Source: CAYONP01 sp964405335 (GTDB lineage Bacteria; Armatimonadota; UBA10988). From it: a stretch of DNA of 64,000 bases. This document shows positions 15,555-24,481 of the stretch, one piece after another. The stretch is from contig CAYONP010000023.1 of NCBI GenBank assembly GCA_964405335.1, forward strand, positions 1-64,000, written 5' to 3'. The position numbers and the translations under genes are program-made. The number at the start of each line of letters is the position of its first letter. The first letter of the stretch is position 1. A model generated the notes under the pieces. It was given only the letters and a program-made list of their open reading frames with translations, had not been told where the DNA came from and searched no databases.

Positions 15555-17900
15555 ATGGCGGCGAGGTGGATGGTGCTGGGACTCTGTTGCCTCGGCGGCG
15601 CCCGTGCGTTCGACGTCGGTGCCGACACTCGCGTCAGCATCGGCCTCGCGCGCGAGGCGACCTTGGCCGAACGCACGGCGGCGCGCGAGCTGGCCGACTA
15701 CCTGTCGCGGGTGCTCGGACGGCCGTGCGGGCAGTTCGCCGAGGGCGAGGGCCGGCCGGACGGTGCGGTCATCTGGGTCGGGCCGACCTCGGTCGCGGCG
15801 CAGGCCGGTCTGCTGGCCGGCGAGATGGGCCCGGAGGAGTGGAACATCCGCGCGGCCGGCGGCGACCTGATGGTCGTCGGCGGTCGGCCACGGGGCACGC
15901 TCTACGCGGCCTACCACCTGCTCGAAGACCTGGTCGGTGTCCGCTGGTGGTCGCCGTGGGAGGAGGACGTGCCACGCCGCGCCGAGCTGCGGCTCGGCCC
16001 AGTCGAGCTCGCCGGCCGGCCGGCGTTCCGCTACCGCGACATCTATATGCTCTACGGCCACGATGGCGGCCGGTTCGCGGCCCGCCGCCGGCTCAACCGC
16101 GACGGCGACCGCCCCATCGCCGCCGAGTATGGCGGGAGTCTGACCTACGGCCCGCCATACCACGTGCATACGTTCTTCATGTATTTCCCGCCCGAGCAGC
16201 ACTTTGACGAGCACCCCGAGTGGTACTCGCTGATCGACGGCCGGCGGGTGGGCGATCGGACGCAGCTCTGCTTGACCAACCCCGAGCTGCGCGAGGCCTT
16301 CCTGACCAAGCTCCGCGCCTACATCGCCGAATCCCACGCCGCGGCGGTCGCGGACCAGTTGCCGCCGCCGCTGGTCTTCAGCGTCTCGCAGAACGACTGG
16401 GCGAACCCTTGCGGGTGCGGCCCGTGCCAGGCGATTGTCGAGGCCGAAGGGACCGAAGCCGGACCGCTGCTCGAGTTCGTCAACTACCTGGCCGACGGTA
16501 TCCGCGACGACTATCCTGAGGTCTACCTCGACACGCTCGCCTATCAGTACACCCAGCGCGCGCCACGGCGGCTGCGCTGCCGCGACAACGTGATCGTCCG
16601 CCTGTGCGACACCGAAGCGGACATGCTCAAGCCGATCACTGCCGAGGCGAACCGCGCGTTCCGCGAGCACATCGAGTCGTGGGCCGAGGTCTGCGCCAAC
16701 CTGCGCATCTGGGACTACGCGGTCACTTACGCCAACCCGCTCGGCATGCCACTGCCGACCACGCACACCTACGGGCCGGACTATCGGTACTACGCCGCCC
16801 ACCGGGTCGAGGGCGTGTTCACCGAGCTGGAGTACCCGCTCCTGGCCGACCTGCGCGACTTCAAGGTCTGGCTGATGACCAAGCTGCTGGAGGATCCGCG
16901 GTCCGACGACGAGCGGTTGACCGACCAGTTCATGAACGGCTACTTCGGCGCCGCCGGGCAGCCGGTCAAGGCCTACCTGCGCGACCTCGAGGCCGAGGCC
17001 GAGCAGCGACAGAGCAGCAGCACCTGCTGGGTCGGCTCGCCGAACCGGCTCAGTTACGTCAACCTGGCCTTCATGGTCCGTGCGCACGGCTACTTCGATC
17101 GTGCCGAGACCGCCGTAGCCGAGGCGCCGGAGCTTCTCCGCCGGGTGCGCTTCGCTCGCCTGTCGCTCGATCGCGCCACGTTGGCGGCCTACGCGAAACT
17201 GATGAGCGAGTGGCTCAACACCCACGACGGGCCGGACGGCTTCCCGTTCGATCGTGACGCCATCGGCGCGCGGGCGCTGGCGACCTGGCAGGCCGAGGCC
17301 GACCGCCGACTGCCCGACGCCGAGCGCCAGCGCGAGCGACTGGCCGCCGAGGGTGAGATTCGGCGCTACGCCATGGTTCCCGGCGCGCTGCCGCCGCCGG
17401 CCGCTTTCGCCGACCGGCCACGCGGTACCGTCTTTGACTACACCGCCATCATGACCCGCAACTGGCAGGACATCGTCCAGGTAGTGCCGGACGAGGCGGC
17501 CGAGAGCGGCATCACCAACCGCCTTGACCTCACCGCCGCCGGGGTGGAGCACCCGGAGCGGTACGTGCTGCCAATGCCCTCGGGCGTCTACGGCACCATC
17601 GAGAAGTCGGGCCTGCCGGGCAAGCCGATCGCCGCCGAGGACATCCCCGGGCCGGGCTACCACTGGTACCGGCTGGGCAGCTTCGTGGTCCGGCCGGGCT
17701 ACTACCTCTACTTCTTCTGGAGCTGGATCATCCAGCTCGACATCGACAACGTCTGGGACCCGGCCGAACCGGAGCGCGAGTTCGAGATCTGGGCGCGAAT
17801 CAAGTTCGAGGAACCGCGGTTCCCGCACGCGCAGCCGGGCGAGAGCGACGCGATCTGCATTGAGCGCGTGGTCTTGGCGCGCACCGAGGCGGCCGACTGA
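15555..17900 (+). CDS. DUF4838 domain protein (alpha-glucuronidase-like)
   Basis: 781 aa from ATG 15555 (GGAG nine bases upstream; GTG 15549 is possible). Signal peptide: MAARWMVLGLCCLGGARA. An N-terminal glycosidase-associated fold (ERTAARELADYLSRVLG, RGTLYAAYHLLEDLVGVRWW) leads into DUF4838: FRYRDIYMLYGHDGG, FSVSQNDWANPCGCGPCQAI, VYLDTLAYQYTQRAPR. The architecture parallels GH67 alpha-glucuronidases (small alpha/beta domain then TIM barrel), but the activity of DUF4838 proteins is not settled. A C-terminal beta domain follows from about residue 610. The next gene begins 60 bp later with a sugar-binding-type domain, so the two may act together. Confidence 0.8.
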   Translation: MAARWMVLGLCCLGGARAFDVGADTRVSIGLAREATLAERTAARELADYLSRVLGRPCGQFAEGEGRPDGAVIWVGPTSVAAQAGLLAGEMGPEEWNIRAAGGDLMVVGGRPRGTLYAAYHLLEDLVGVRWWSPWEEDVPRRAELRLGPVELAGRPAFRYRDIYMLYGHDGGRFAARRRLNRDGDRPIAAEYGGSLTYGPPYHVHTFFMYFPPEQHFDEHPEWYSLIDGRRVGDRTQLCLTNPELREAFLTKLRAYIAESHAAAVADQLPPPLVFSVSQNDWANPCGCGPCQAIVEAEGTEAGPLLEFVNYLADGIRDDYPEVYLDTLAYQYTQRAPRRLRCRDNVIVRLCDTEADMLKPITAEANRAFREHIESWAEVCANLRIWDYAVTYANPLGMPLPTTHTYGPDYRYYAAHRVEGVFTELEYPLLADLRDFKVWLMTKLLEDPRSDDERLTDQFMNGYFGAAGQPVKAYLRDLEAEAEQRQSSSTCWVGSPNRLSYVNLAFMVRAHGYFDRAETAVAEAPELLRRVRFARLSLDRATLAAYAKLMSEWLNTHDGPDGFPFDRDAIGARALATWQAEADRRLPDAERQRERLAAEGEIRRYAMVPGALPPPAAFADRPRGTVFDYTAIMTRNWQDIVQVVPDEAAESGITNRLDLTAAGVEHPERYVLPMPSGVYGTIEKSGLPGKPIAAEDIPGPGYHWYRLGSFVVRPGYYLYFFWSWIIQLDIDNVWDPAEPEREFEIWARIKFEEPRFPHAQPGESDAICIERVVLARTEAAD

Positions 17901-17960
17901 ACCAGCCGGACGGGAAGGGATTGCGGCCGCCACCGCGCAACCATCGGCCGGAGAACCGCC

Positions 17961-20687
17961 GTGCGCCGTGCCGCACTCTACTGCCTGCTCGTCGCCGCCG
18001 GTTGCCGCGCCGGCGAGTATCCGCGCGTCGTGCGCTGCTGGCGCGGCAGCACGCCGGCGGTGGACGGCGTCGTCGCGCCCGGCGAGTGGGACGACGCGGC
18101 GGTCATCCCGGGGCGTGACTGGATCCCGCAGTTCACCCCCACCACCGACCCGGCCGACTTGAGCCTGCACGGGTGGGTCAAGCACGACGGCCGCGACCTC
18201 TACTTCGCCTTCGAGGTCACCGACGACCTGCTCTACGGCCTAGAGACCGAACGCTGGCTACCCGACGAGAACGCCGCCGCGCACGAGTTGACCCGCGAGG
18301 GCTATCCCTGGTTCGGCGACGAGATGGAGCTGCTGGTCAACGCCGCCAACGCCTGGGAGCAGCGTGACGGCCAGAACTGCCCCGGCGACGGCAGCGCCTG
18401 GCAGATGGTCTGCAACCTGACCAAGTCGCGGCTCGGCGGCATCGGCGTCGGTGGGCTGCTCGAGGGCGAGCCGCGGGCGCTCGAATCGGCCTGGAACAAC
18501 TACCAGCGCTGGATCCTCGAGCGCTCGATGGAGGCCGCGGCGCGGGTCAAGCCCGACCAGAGCGGCTACGTGATCGAGTGGCGGATCCAACCCAACCCGT
18601 GCCTCGAAGTCGCCCCGGGCCGGTTCTGGAGCCCCGCGCTGGGCACCGTTCGAATGGGCCTCAACCTGGCCGTCGGCGACTTGGACGAGAAGCCGACCGG
18701 CGCGGGCAACTTCGGCAACTTCCACCACGAGGACTGGTGGGCCGGCGAGAAGGACAAGCGCACCTGGCTGAAGCAGTGGGGCACGCTGGTCATCGAGCCG
18801 GGCCCGCCGCCGGGGCGCGCGGGGGAGGCGTTGGGGTTGGTGCTCACGCCGACGACACGCGTTGGAATGCGGGTCTGTGAAGCCCAAACCCGCCCGCGGG
18901 GCGGGTTTCGTTTCAGCAGCCACGGGCCTCAACCCGTGGCTCCACCTGGTCTGAGCCACACGCCGCGCGTGGCGCGGCCGGACGCCGGCACGCCGCGACG
19001 GGCCGTCCGCGCCCTCCTCGGCCTCTTGGCCCTGGCCTGCCTGTGCATCTATCCCACTCGCACGCTGTGCGGCTCGTTCGAGCAGGCCTCGCGCGAGTTT
19101 CTCAACGTCGACCTGACCGACATCCAACCGGTGCGCGAGCTCGAGGATGCCTGGGGCCACCGCTACCAGATCGGCGCCGACACCTTCGTGATCGACCATC
19201 CCTCGGGCGAGCGGGTGATCTACGACCGCCGGAGCGGTCTGCCGTTCGGCCATCTGACCTGCCTCGCCGCGGCGCCCGGCGGCGATATCTGGATCGGCAG
19301 TGCGCTCGGCCTGCTGCGCTTCGACGCCGGGCGGTTCGAGGTCTATGCCGGCCCGCGCTGGCTGCCCGACGACCGCGTGCGGCGGGTGATTGTCGAGCAC
19401 GACGGCAGCATCCTGGCCGACACCGACGGCGGCGTGAGCCGGATCTTGCTCCGGCCGATGACCCTGGCCGCGAAGGCGGCGCACTACGAGGCGCTGACCG
19501 ACGCGCGGCACCGGCGCTTTGGCTACGTCACCGGCTGCACGCTCGAGCGACCGGGCGACCTGAGCACCTGGCGGCACGACATCGACGACAACGATGGGCT
19601 GTGGACGGCGATGTACCTCGCCGGCGAGGCCTTCCGTTACGCGGTGACGGGCGACGAGGAGGCGCGCGCCAAGGCGCTCGAATCGCTCGATGCGCTGCTC
19701 GAGCTCGAACGCAAGACCCCGCTGCCCGGATTCCCGGCCCGCGCCGTCTGCCACCGTACCGAGGCCGAGTTCGGCCGTCACCACGGCGGCGAGTGGCACC
19801 GCACCGACGATGGTGAGTGGGAGTGGAAGGCCGACACCAGCTCGGACGAGCTCGATGGCCACTACTTCGCCTGGGGCATCGCCTATGACCTGGTCGCCGG
19901 GCCCGAGGAGCAGGCGGCGATTGCCGAGGTCTGCACCCGGGTGACCGACCACCTGGTCGATCACGGGTTCTACCTGCTCGACCGCGACGGCGAGCCGACC
20001 ACCTGGGGTGTCTTCGCGCCCGAGCGGCTGAACGACGACCCGCGCTGGTTCGCCGAGCGCGGGCTCAACTCACTCGAGCTGCTCAGCTACCTGAAGACCG
20101 CCGCGCACGTGACCGGCGACGTACGGTATGAGCAGGCGGCGGCCGACCTGGTGGTGCTGCACCACTACGCGCTGAACACCGTTGAGCAGAAGGTCATGCC
20201 GGGCGACTTCGCCGGCGCGCAGTGCAACCATTCCGACGACGAGCTGGCCTTCCTCAGCTACTACAACCTGCTGCGCTACGAGACCGACGCGGCGCTGCGC
20301 GCGCTCTATGTCGCCAGCCTCGAGCGCAGTTGGCGGTATGAGGAGCCCGAGCGCTGCCCGCTGTGGAACTTCATCTACGGCGGGCTGACCGGCCGCGCCT
20401 GCGATGTCGACGGCGCGTTGAGCACCTTGCGCGAGATCCCGCTCGATCTGATCGACCACCCGGTGCGCAACAGCCACCGCTGGGACATCATGCTGAGCGA
20501 GACGCCCGACCGGTTCGATCGGCCCGAGGCGACGGTTCCGCTGTCGTTCCGCGAGCGGCCGCTGCACAAGTGGAACGGCAACCCCTACCGCGTCGACGGC
20601 GGCGGCGGGCGGAGCGAGGAGTGCGGCACCTTCTGGCTGCTGGCCTACTGGCTCGGGCGGTACCACCGAATCATCGACGAGGCGTGA
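17961..20687 (+). CDS. CBM9/DOMON-like protein joined in frame to a propeller/glycosidase-like protein
   Basis: A single 908-codon ORF that looks like two proteins. Part 1 (17961 to about 18800; GTG start, lipoprotein-like LLVAAGCRAGEY) is a CBM9/DOMON-type sugar-binding domain: GVVAPGEWDDAAVIP, DGRDLYFAFEVTDDLL, WFGDEMELLVNA, ending FGNFHHEDWW and KQWGTLVIEPG, where relatives stop. There follow a terminator-like hairpin and a palindrome, with no stop codon. Part 2 could start at GTG 18969, giving a good signal peptide (RRAVRALLGLLALACLCIY). Its Reg_prop-type blade GGDIWIGSALGLLRFD comes first, then a long alpha-helical domain (HDIDDNDGLWTAMYLAGEAF, LDGHYFAWGIAYDLV) like six-hairpin glycosidases or lyases. 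Either a natural fusion or a lost stop codon/sequencing error; two genes is my preferred reading. Confidence 0.6.
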   Translation: MRRAALYCLLVAAGCRAGEYPRVVRCWRGSTPAVDGVVAPGEWDDAAVIPGRDWIPQFTPTTDPADLSLHGWVKHDGRDLYFAFEVTDDLLYGLETERWLPDENAAAHELTREGYPWFGDEMELLVNAANAWEQRDGQNCPGDGSAWQMVCNLTKSRLGGIGVGGLLEGEPRALESAWNNYQRWILERSMEAAARVKPDQSGYVIEWRIQPNPCLEVAPGRFWSPALGTVRMGLNLAVGDLDEKPTGAGNFGNFHHEDWWAGEKDKRTWLKQWGTLVIEPGPPPGRAGEALGLVLTPTTRVGMRVCEAQTRPRGGFRFSSHGPQPVAPPGLSHTPRVARPDAGTPRRAVRALLGLLALACLCIYPTRTLCGSFEQASREFLNVDLTDIQPVRELEDAWGHRYQIGADTFVIDHPSGERVIYDRRSGLPFGHLTCLAAAPGGDIWIGSALGLLRFDAGRFEVYAGPRWLPDDRVRRVIVEHDGSILADTDGGVSRILLRPMTLAAKAAHYEALTDARHRRFGYVTGCTLERPGDLSTWRHDIDDNDGLWTAMYLAGEAFRYAVTGDEEARAKALESLDALLELERKTPLPGFPARAVCHRTEAEFGRHHGGEWHRTDDGEWEWKADTSSDELDGHYFAWGIAYDLVAGPEEQAAIAEVCTRVTDHLVDHGFYLLDRDGEPTTWGVFAPERLNDDPRWFAERGLNSLELLSYLKTAAHVTGDVRYEQAAADLVVLHHYALNTVEQKVMPGDFAGAQCNHSDDELAFLSYYNLLRYETDAALRALYVASLERSWRYEEPERCPLWNFIYGGLTGRACDVDGALSTLREIPLDLIDHPVRNSHRWDIMLSETPDRFDRPEATVPLSFRERPLHKWNGNPYRVDGGGGRSEECGTFWLLAYWLGRYHRIIDEA
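18886..18913 (+). terminator. Terminator-like hairpin inside an open reading frame
   Basis: AAACCCGCCC (18886-18895) and GGGCGGGTTT (18899-18908) form a 10-bp perfect stem with a 3-base loop, followed by CGTTT. This is a strong intrinsic-terminator shape, yet the reading frame from 17961 passes through it. Confidence 0.55.
18919..18940. repeat. Short palindrome next to the terminator-like hairpin
   Basis: GCCACGGG at 18919-18926 and CCCGTGGC at 18933-18940 are perfect inverted arms around a 6-base loop. Together with the preceding hairpin it looks like intergenic REP-type sequence, supporting a gene boundary here. Confidence 0.5.
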
Positions 20688-20716
20688 CCGCGAGCAGAAA
20701 TGAGGGGCGAACGACG

Positions 20717-20764
20717 GACCGGTAGGGGCGGCCCTTGTGGCCGCCCGATGATGGACCAACCGGT
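20717..20764. terminator. Nested palindrome between convergent genes
   Basis: GGGCGGCC (20726-20733) and GGCCGCCC (20739-20746) form an 8-bp stem with a 5-base loop; outer arms GACCGG (20717) and CCGGTC (to 20764) extend the symmetry. Placed between the stops of the convergent 17961-20687 ORF and hypD, so it could terminate transcription in both directions or be a REP element. Confidence 0.5.
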
Positions 20765-20807
20765 CCCGACCACGGGCAACCAGACCGGCCGCCCGAACCG
20801 GTCCCGG

Positions 20808-21896
20808 TCACGCCGCGTAGCCGCCGTACTGGTGCCAGATGTAACAGGTGCCCTCCTGGCTGACCATGCACGGGCCGTACGGCCGCGCCGGGTGGCAGGC
20901 GCGGCGGAACAGCGTGCACTCATTCGGCTTGATCTGGCCTAGCATCACCGCGTTGCAGCGGCAGCCGGTGGGCAGCTCCGTCTCGTTCGGCTCGAGCCGC
21001 ACGCCGAACACCTCGCGCGCGTCGTGGAGCACATGCTCGCGGCGCAGGGTCAGCCCGGTGCCGGGCAGTTCTCCCAGCCCGCGCCACCACGAGGGAGTCA
21101 CTTCGAAGGCGCGGTCGAGCGCCGCGATCGCCGCCGCGTTGCCCTCGGCGCGGACGACTCGGCCATAGACGTTCTCCAGCTCGGCGGTGCCGCGCTGCCG
21201 TTGGATCAGGATCTGCCGCACGGCCATCAGCAGGTCGGCCGGCTCGAACCCGGCGACGACGGTGGGCAGGCCGAAGTCGATCGCGAACCGCCGCCACGGC
21301 TCGGCGCCGATGATCGCCGACACGTGGCCCGGCGCAATCAGGGCATCGACCCGGATGTCGCCCGAGCGGAGCAGCAGGTCCATCGCCGGCGGGGTGAGCC
21401 GATGGGCGGTCAGGATGCTCAGGTTCGGCGGCAGCCGGCCGCCGAGCAGCGCGGCGGTCGGCGCGGCGGTGGTCTCGAACCCGACGGCGAAGAAGCAGAC
21501 CATCCGCTCGGGGTTCTCGCGGGCGATGCGCGCCGCGTCGAAGGCGGAGTAGACCAACCGGATGTCGCACCCGTCGGCGGCGGCCTGGAGCAGGCTGCCG
21601 GCGCCGGTGGGGACGCGCATCATGTCGCCGTAGGTCAGCAGGATCGCGCCGCGACGGGCGATCTCGATGGACTCGCGCACCTCATGCTCGGGGCAGACGC
21701 AGACGGGGCAGCCGGGTCCGGCAATCAGCTCGACCGTTTCGGGCAGCAGGCTGCGCAGGCCCCACTGGCCCAGGCTGTGCTCGTGCGAGCCGCAGACATG
21801 CATGATCTTCACGAGCCCGTCGCGCGGGGCCAGCCGGGCGATCGAGCCGGCGATTGCCTGGGCCGTGTCGCGCGAGCAGAAGGCCTCAAGTTGCAT
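20808..21896 (-). CDS. hypD: Hydrogenase maturation protein HypD
   Basis: 362 aa from ATG 21896. HypD carries the [4Fe-4S] scaffold on which HypC holds the Fe(CN)2CO unit for NiFe-hydrogenase. Conserved blocks are present: IMHVCGSHEHSLGQWGLR, IAGPGCPVCVCP, FFAVGFETTAAPTAALL, GCRCNAVMLGQIKPNEC, and the C-terminal GPCMVSQEGTCYIWHQY with the cluster cysteines. It overlaps the end of hypC by 11 bp. No hydrogenase structural gene, hypA, hypB or hypE is in the window, so these must be elsewhere if the system is complete. Confidence 0.93.
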   Translation of the reverse strand: MQLEAFCSRDTAQAIAGSIARLAPRDGLVKIMHVCGSHEHSLGQWGLRSLLPETVELIAGPGCPVCVCPEHEVRESIEIARRGAILLTYGDMMRVPTGAGSLLQAAADGCDIRLVYSAFDAARIARENPERMVCFFAVGFETTAAPTAALLGGRLPPNLSILTAHRLTPPAMDLLLRSGDIRVDALIAPGHVSAIIGAEPWRRFAIDFGLPTVVAGFEPADLLMAVRQILIQRQRGTAELENVYGRVVRAEGNAAAIAALDRAFEVTPSWWRGLGELPGTGLTLRREHVLHDAREVFGVRLEPNETELPTGCRCNAVMLGQIKPNECTLFRRACHPARPYGPCMVSQEGTCYIWHQYGGYAA

Positions 21897-22119
21897 ACCC
21901 GGCTCCCTCGGCGGCGAGCTCGGCGAACAGCTCCAGCGAGGCGGTGGCGGCGTCGGGGTCGAGAATGCTGATGGCATAACCGGCGTGGACGATCACATGG
22001 TCGCCGAGCCGCACGCCGTCGACCAGCTCGCGCCGCGCCCGCTGCCGCACGCCGTCGAGCTCGACGGTGACGGTCTCGTCATCGATGGCGATCACCCGCA
22101 TCGGCACTGCCAGACACAT
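21886..22119 (-). CDS. hypC: Hydrogenase assembly chaperone HypC
   Basis: 77 aa from ATG 22119, giving the invariant N-terminus MCLAVPMRVI with Cys2, which binds the Fe(CN)2CO intermediate. LGDHVIVHAGYAISILD matches the family beta-barrel core. It starts directly after hypF stops (1-base gap) and its end overlaps hypD. The in-frame start at 22143 would bury Cys2, so I excluded it. Confidence 0.93.
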   Translation of the reverse strand: MCLAVPMRVIAIDDETVTVELDGVRQRARRELVDGVRLGDHVIVHAGYAISILDPDAATASLELFAELAAEGAGYAT

Positions 22120-22120
22120 C

Positions 22121-24406
22121 TCAACCGCTCCTCTCGCGCGCAATCGCCGACTGGCCCAGGCTCAGGCCGCCGTCATTCGCCGGCACGCGGTGGTGGCTCA
22201 GAATCTCAAACCCGCGCCGGGCCAGCATGGTACTCAGCAGCTCGCTCAGCAGCACGTTCTGGAAGCAGCCGCCGCTGAGCGCCACGGTGGCCAGGCCGGT
22301 CTGCCGCCGGACCCGCGCGCAGAGCGCGGCGAAACCCTCGGCCAGGCCCTCGTGAAAGCGCCGCGCGATGACCTCGGGATAGGTCCCGCGCGCCCGCTGG
22401 TCAATCGCCGCGCCGACGGCGGCACGCCAGTCGAGCTCGTGCAGCTCGCCGGCCGGGCCAATCTCGAACAGCAGCGCGCCACTCGGCTCGCCGGCCGCCG
22501 CGCCCTCGAGCCGAACCGCCGCCTCGCCCTCGTAGCGACTGGTCGTGCGCAGGCCGAGAAGGGCGCTGAAGCCGTCGAACAGACGGCCCAGGCTGCTCGT
22601 TCGCGGGCAGCGCACCTCGCCCTCGAGCATCTCACCGACAAAAGCGATCCGTTGCGGCTCCTCCTCGAGCCACGATGGATCGAGAAACACATCGGCGTCG
22701 TAAGCCAGCGCCATGGCCAGCCGCCAGCCCTGCCGCACGGCCACCTCGCCGCCCGGCATGGCGAACGGGCGGAGCCGGCCGACGCGGCGGTAGTCGGACA
22801 GGTCGGCGACCAGCACCTCGCCGCCCCAGACCGTGCCGTCGGGCCCCCAGCCGGTGCCGTCGAAACTCAGACCGATCACCGGGCCGTCGCGGCCGCAGTC
22901 GACCAGGCAACTGGCGATGTGCGCGTGGTGGTGCTGAATGCCGACGGTCTCGAGGCCGTCGGCCACCGCCCGGTCGAGCGCGTACTGCGTGGCCAGATAG
23001 TCGGGGTGCAGGTCATGGGCGATGACCTCCGGCCGCAGCGCGAAGAGCCGCTCGTAATCGGCGATGCCGGTCTCGAAGGCGCTCAGCGCCAGGTCGTTCT
23101 CGAGGTCGCCGACATGGTGCGACATGAAGGCTTCGTGCCCGCGGGCCAAGCAGAAGGTGTTCTTCTGATGCCCGCCGACGGCGAGCACCACCGGCCCGCC
23201 GGCGCGGCGGAGCAGAATCGGCTTCGGCGCCTCGCCGCGGCTGCGGCGGAGGACCGTCGCCCGCCCGCCGACCAGGCGCATAACGCTGTCGTCGCAGCGC
23301 CGCTCAATCGGCCGGTTGTGGAGCAGGAAGCCGTCGGCGATGGGGCCCAGCCGGCGCAGCGCGTCGTCGTCCGAGGTGGCGATCGGCTCGTCGCTGACGT
23401 TGCCCGAGGTCATCACCAGCGGCCGGCCCACCGCGCCCAGCAGCAGCAGGTGCAGCGGCGTGTAGGCCAGCATCAGCCCGACCGTGGCCAGCCCGGGCGC
23501 CAGCGACGGGGCCAGCGGCGCGCCGGGCAGTCGGCGACAGAGCACGATCGGCGCCGCCGGCGAGGCCAGCAGCTCGGCCTCGTGGTCGCTCACCTCGGCC
23601 AGGTCGCGGGCGGCGGCCAGGTCGAGCACCATGACTGCCAGCGGCCGGGCGTCGCGCCGCTTGCGCTCGCGCAGGCGCAGGACCGCGGCGTCGTCGGCCG
23701 CGTCGCAGGCCAGGTGATAGCCGCCGAGCCCCTTGACCGCGACAATCTGCCCGGCCAGCAGCATCCGCGCGGCGGCGGCGATCGGGTCGGGCTCGTTGAC
23801 CGCTTCGCCGTCGGCGCCGCACCAGCGCAGTGCCGGCCCGCACTTCGGGCAGGCGTTCGGCTGCGCGTGGAACCGCCGGTCGCGCGGATCGTCGTACTCG
23901 CGCCGGCAATCGGGGCAGAGGGCGAAGCCCGCCATGGTCGTCGCGGCGCGGTCATAGGGCACGTCGCGGATGATGGTGAACCGCGGCCCGCAGTGCGTGC
24001 AGTTGGTAAAGGCGTAGCCGAACCGCCGGTCGGCCGGGTCGAGCAGCTCGGCGCGGCAGGCGTCGCAGGTGGCCAGGTCGGCCAGCACCAGGGCGACCTC
24101 GCCGGCCTGCGTCTCGCTCGCCTCGATGCCGAACTCACGTTGCCCCGTGGCGGCCAGTTCGGCGCTGTCGAGGGAATCGATCCGCCCCGGCACGGGCAGT
24201 TCGGCGGTCAGCCGGGCGGCGAAGCGGTCAAGCAGTTCCGGCGGGCCCTCGACCTCGACGCAGGCGCCGGAGGAGTGGTTGAGCACCCGGCCGCCGAGGC
24301 CGAGTTCGGTGGCCAGGCAGTAGACGAACGGCCGGAAGCCGACGCCCTGAACCAGACCGCGCGCCTCGTACCGCCGCCGGACCCGGATTGGATGGCGACC
24401 CTCCAT
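22121..24406 (-). CDS. hypF: Carbamoyltransferase HypF
   Basis: 761 aa, complete. HypF makes the cyanide ligands of NiFe-hydrogenase from carbamoyl phosphate. Domains in order: acylphosphatase (ARGLVQGVGFRPFVYCLA, with catalytic Arg, about residues 15-100); two zinc fingers (CDACRAELLDP with NCTHCGPRFT, and CPDCRREYDDP with ACPKCGP, about 118-200); YrdC-like (VKGLGGYHLACDAADD, about 215-390); Kae1-like carbamoyltransferase (IQHHHAHIASCLVD, GLSFDGTGWGPDGTVWGGE, VALSGGCFQNVLLSELL, PANDGGLSLGQ). Ends one base before the hypC start. Confidence 0.95.
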   Translation of the reverse strand: MEGRHPIRVRRRYEARGLVQGVGFRPFVYCLATELGLGGRVLNHSSGACVEVEGPPELLDRFAARLTAELPVPGRIDSLDSAELAATGQREFGIEASETQAGEVALVLADLATCDACRAELLDPADRRFGYAFTNCTHCGPRFTIIRDVPYDRAATTMAGFALCPDCRREYDDPRDRRFHAQPNACPKCGPALRWCGADGEAVNEPDPIAAAARMLLAGQIVAVKGLGGYHLACDAADDAAVLRLRERKRRDARPLAVMVLDLAAARDLAEVSDHEAELLASPAAPIVLCRRLPGAPLAPSLAPGLATVGLMLAYTPLHLLLLGAVGRPLVMTSGNVSDEPIATSDDDALRRLGPIADGFLLHNRPIERRCDDSVMRLVGGRATVLRRSRGEAPKPILLRRAGGPVVLAVGGHQKNTFCLARGHEAFMSHHVGDLENDLALSAFETGIADYERLFALRPEVIAHDLHPDYLATQYALDRAVADGLETVGIQHHHAHIASCLVDCGRDGPVIGLSFDGTGWGPDGTVWGGEVLVADLSDYRRVGRLRPFAMPGGEVAVRQGWRLAMALAYDADVFLDPSWLEEEPQRIAFVGEMLEGEVRCPRTSSLGRLFDGFSALLGLRTTSRYEGEAAVRLEGAAAGEPSGALLFEIGPAGELHELDWRAAVGAAIDQRARGTYPEVIARRFHEGLAEGFAALCARVRRQTGLATVALSGGCFQNVLLSELLSTMLARRGFEILSHHRVPANDGGLSLGQSAIARERSG

Positions 24407-24481
24407 GGTCCACCTCAGGTTGCAATAGACCTGCCAGCGCGGCGGCAGGCCGTTGAGCGTATGGAGAGTCGCCGCGACCGA

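Noticed and set aside
15528..18185. An 885-codon open frame on the minus strand
   Set aside because: Antisense to the DUF4838 gene and the start of the next gene; no domain character.
18886..18940. Mobile element inserted in the 17961-20687 gene
   Set aside because: Too short, with no terminal repeats or target duplication; an intergenic terminator plus REP-type palindrome explains it better.
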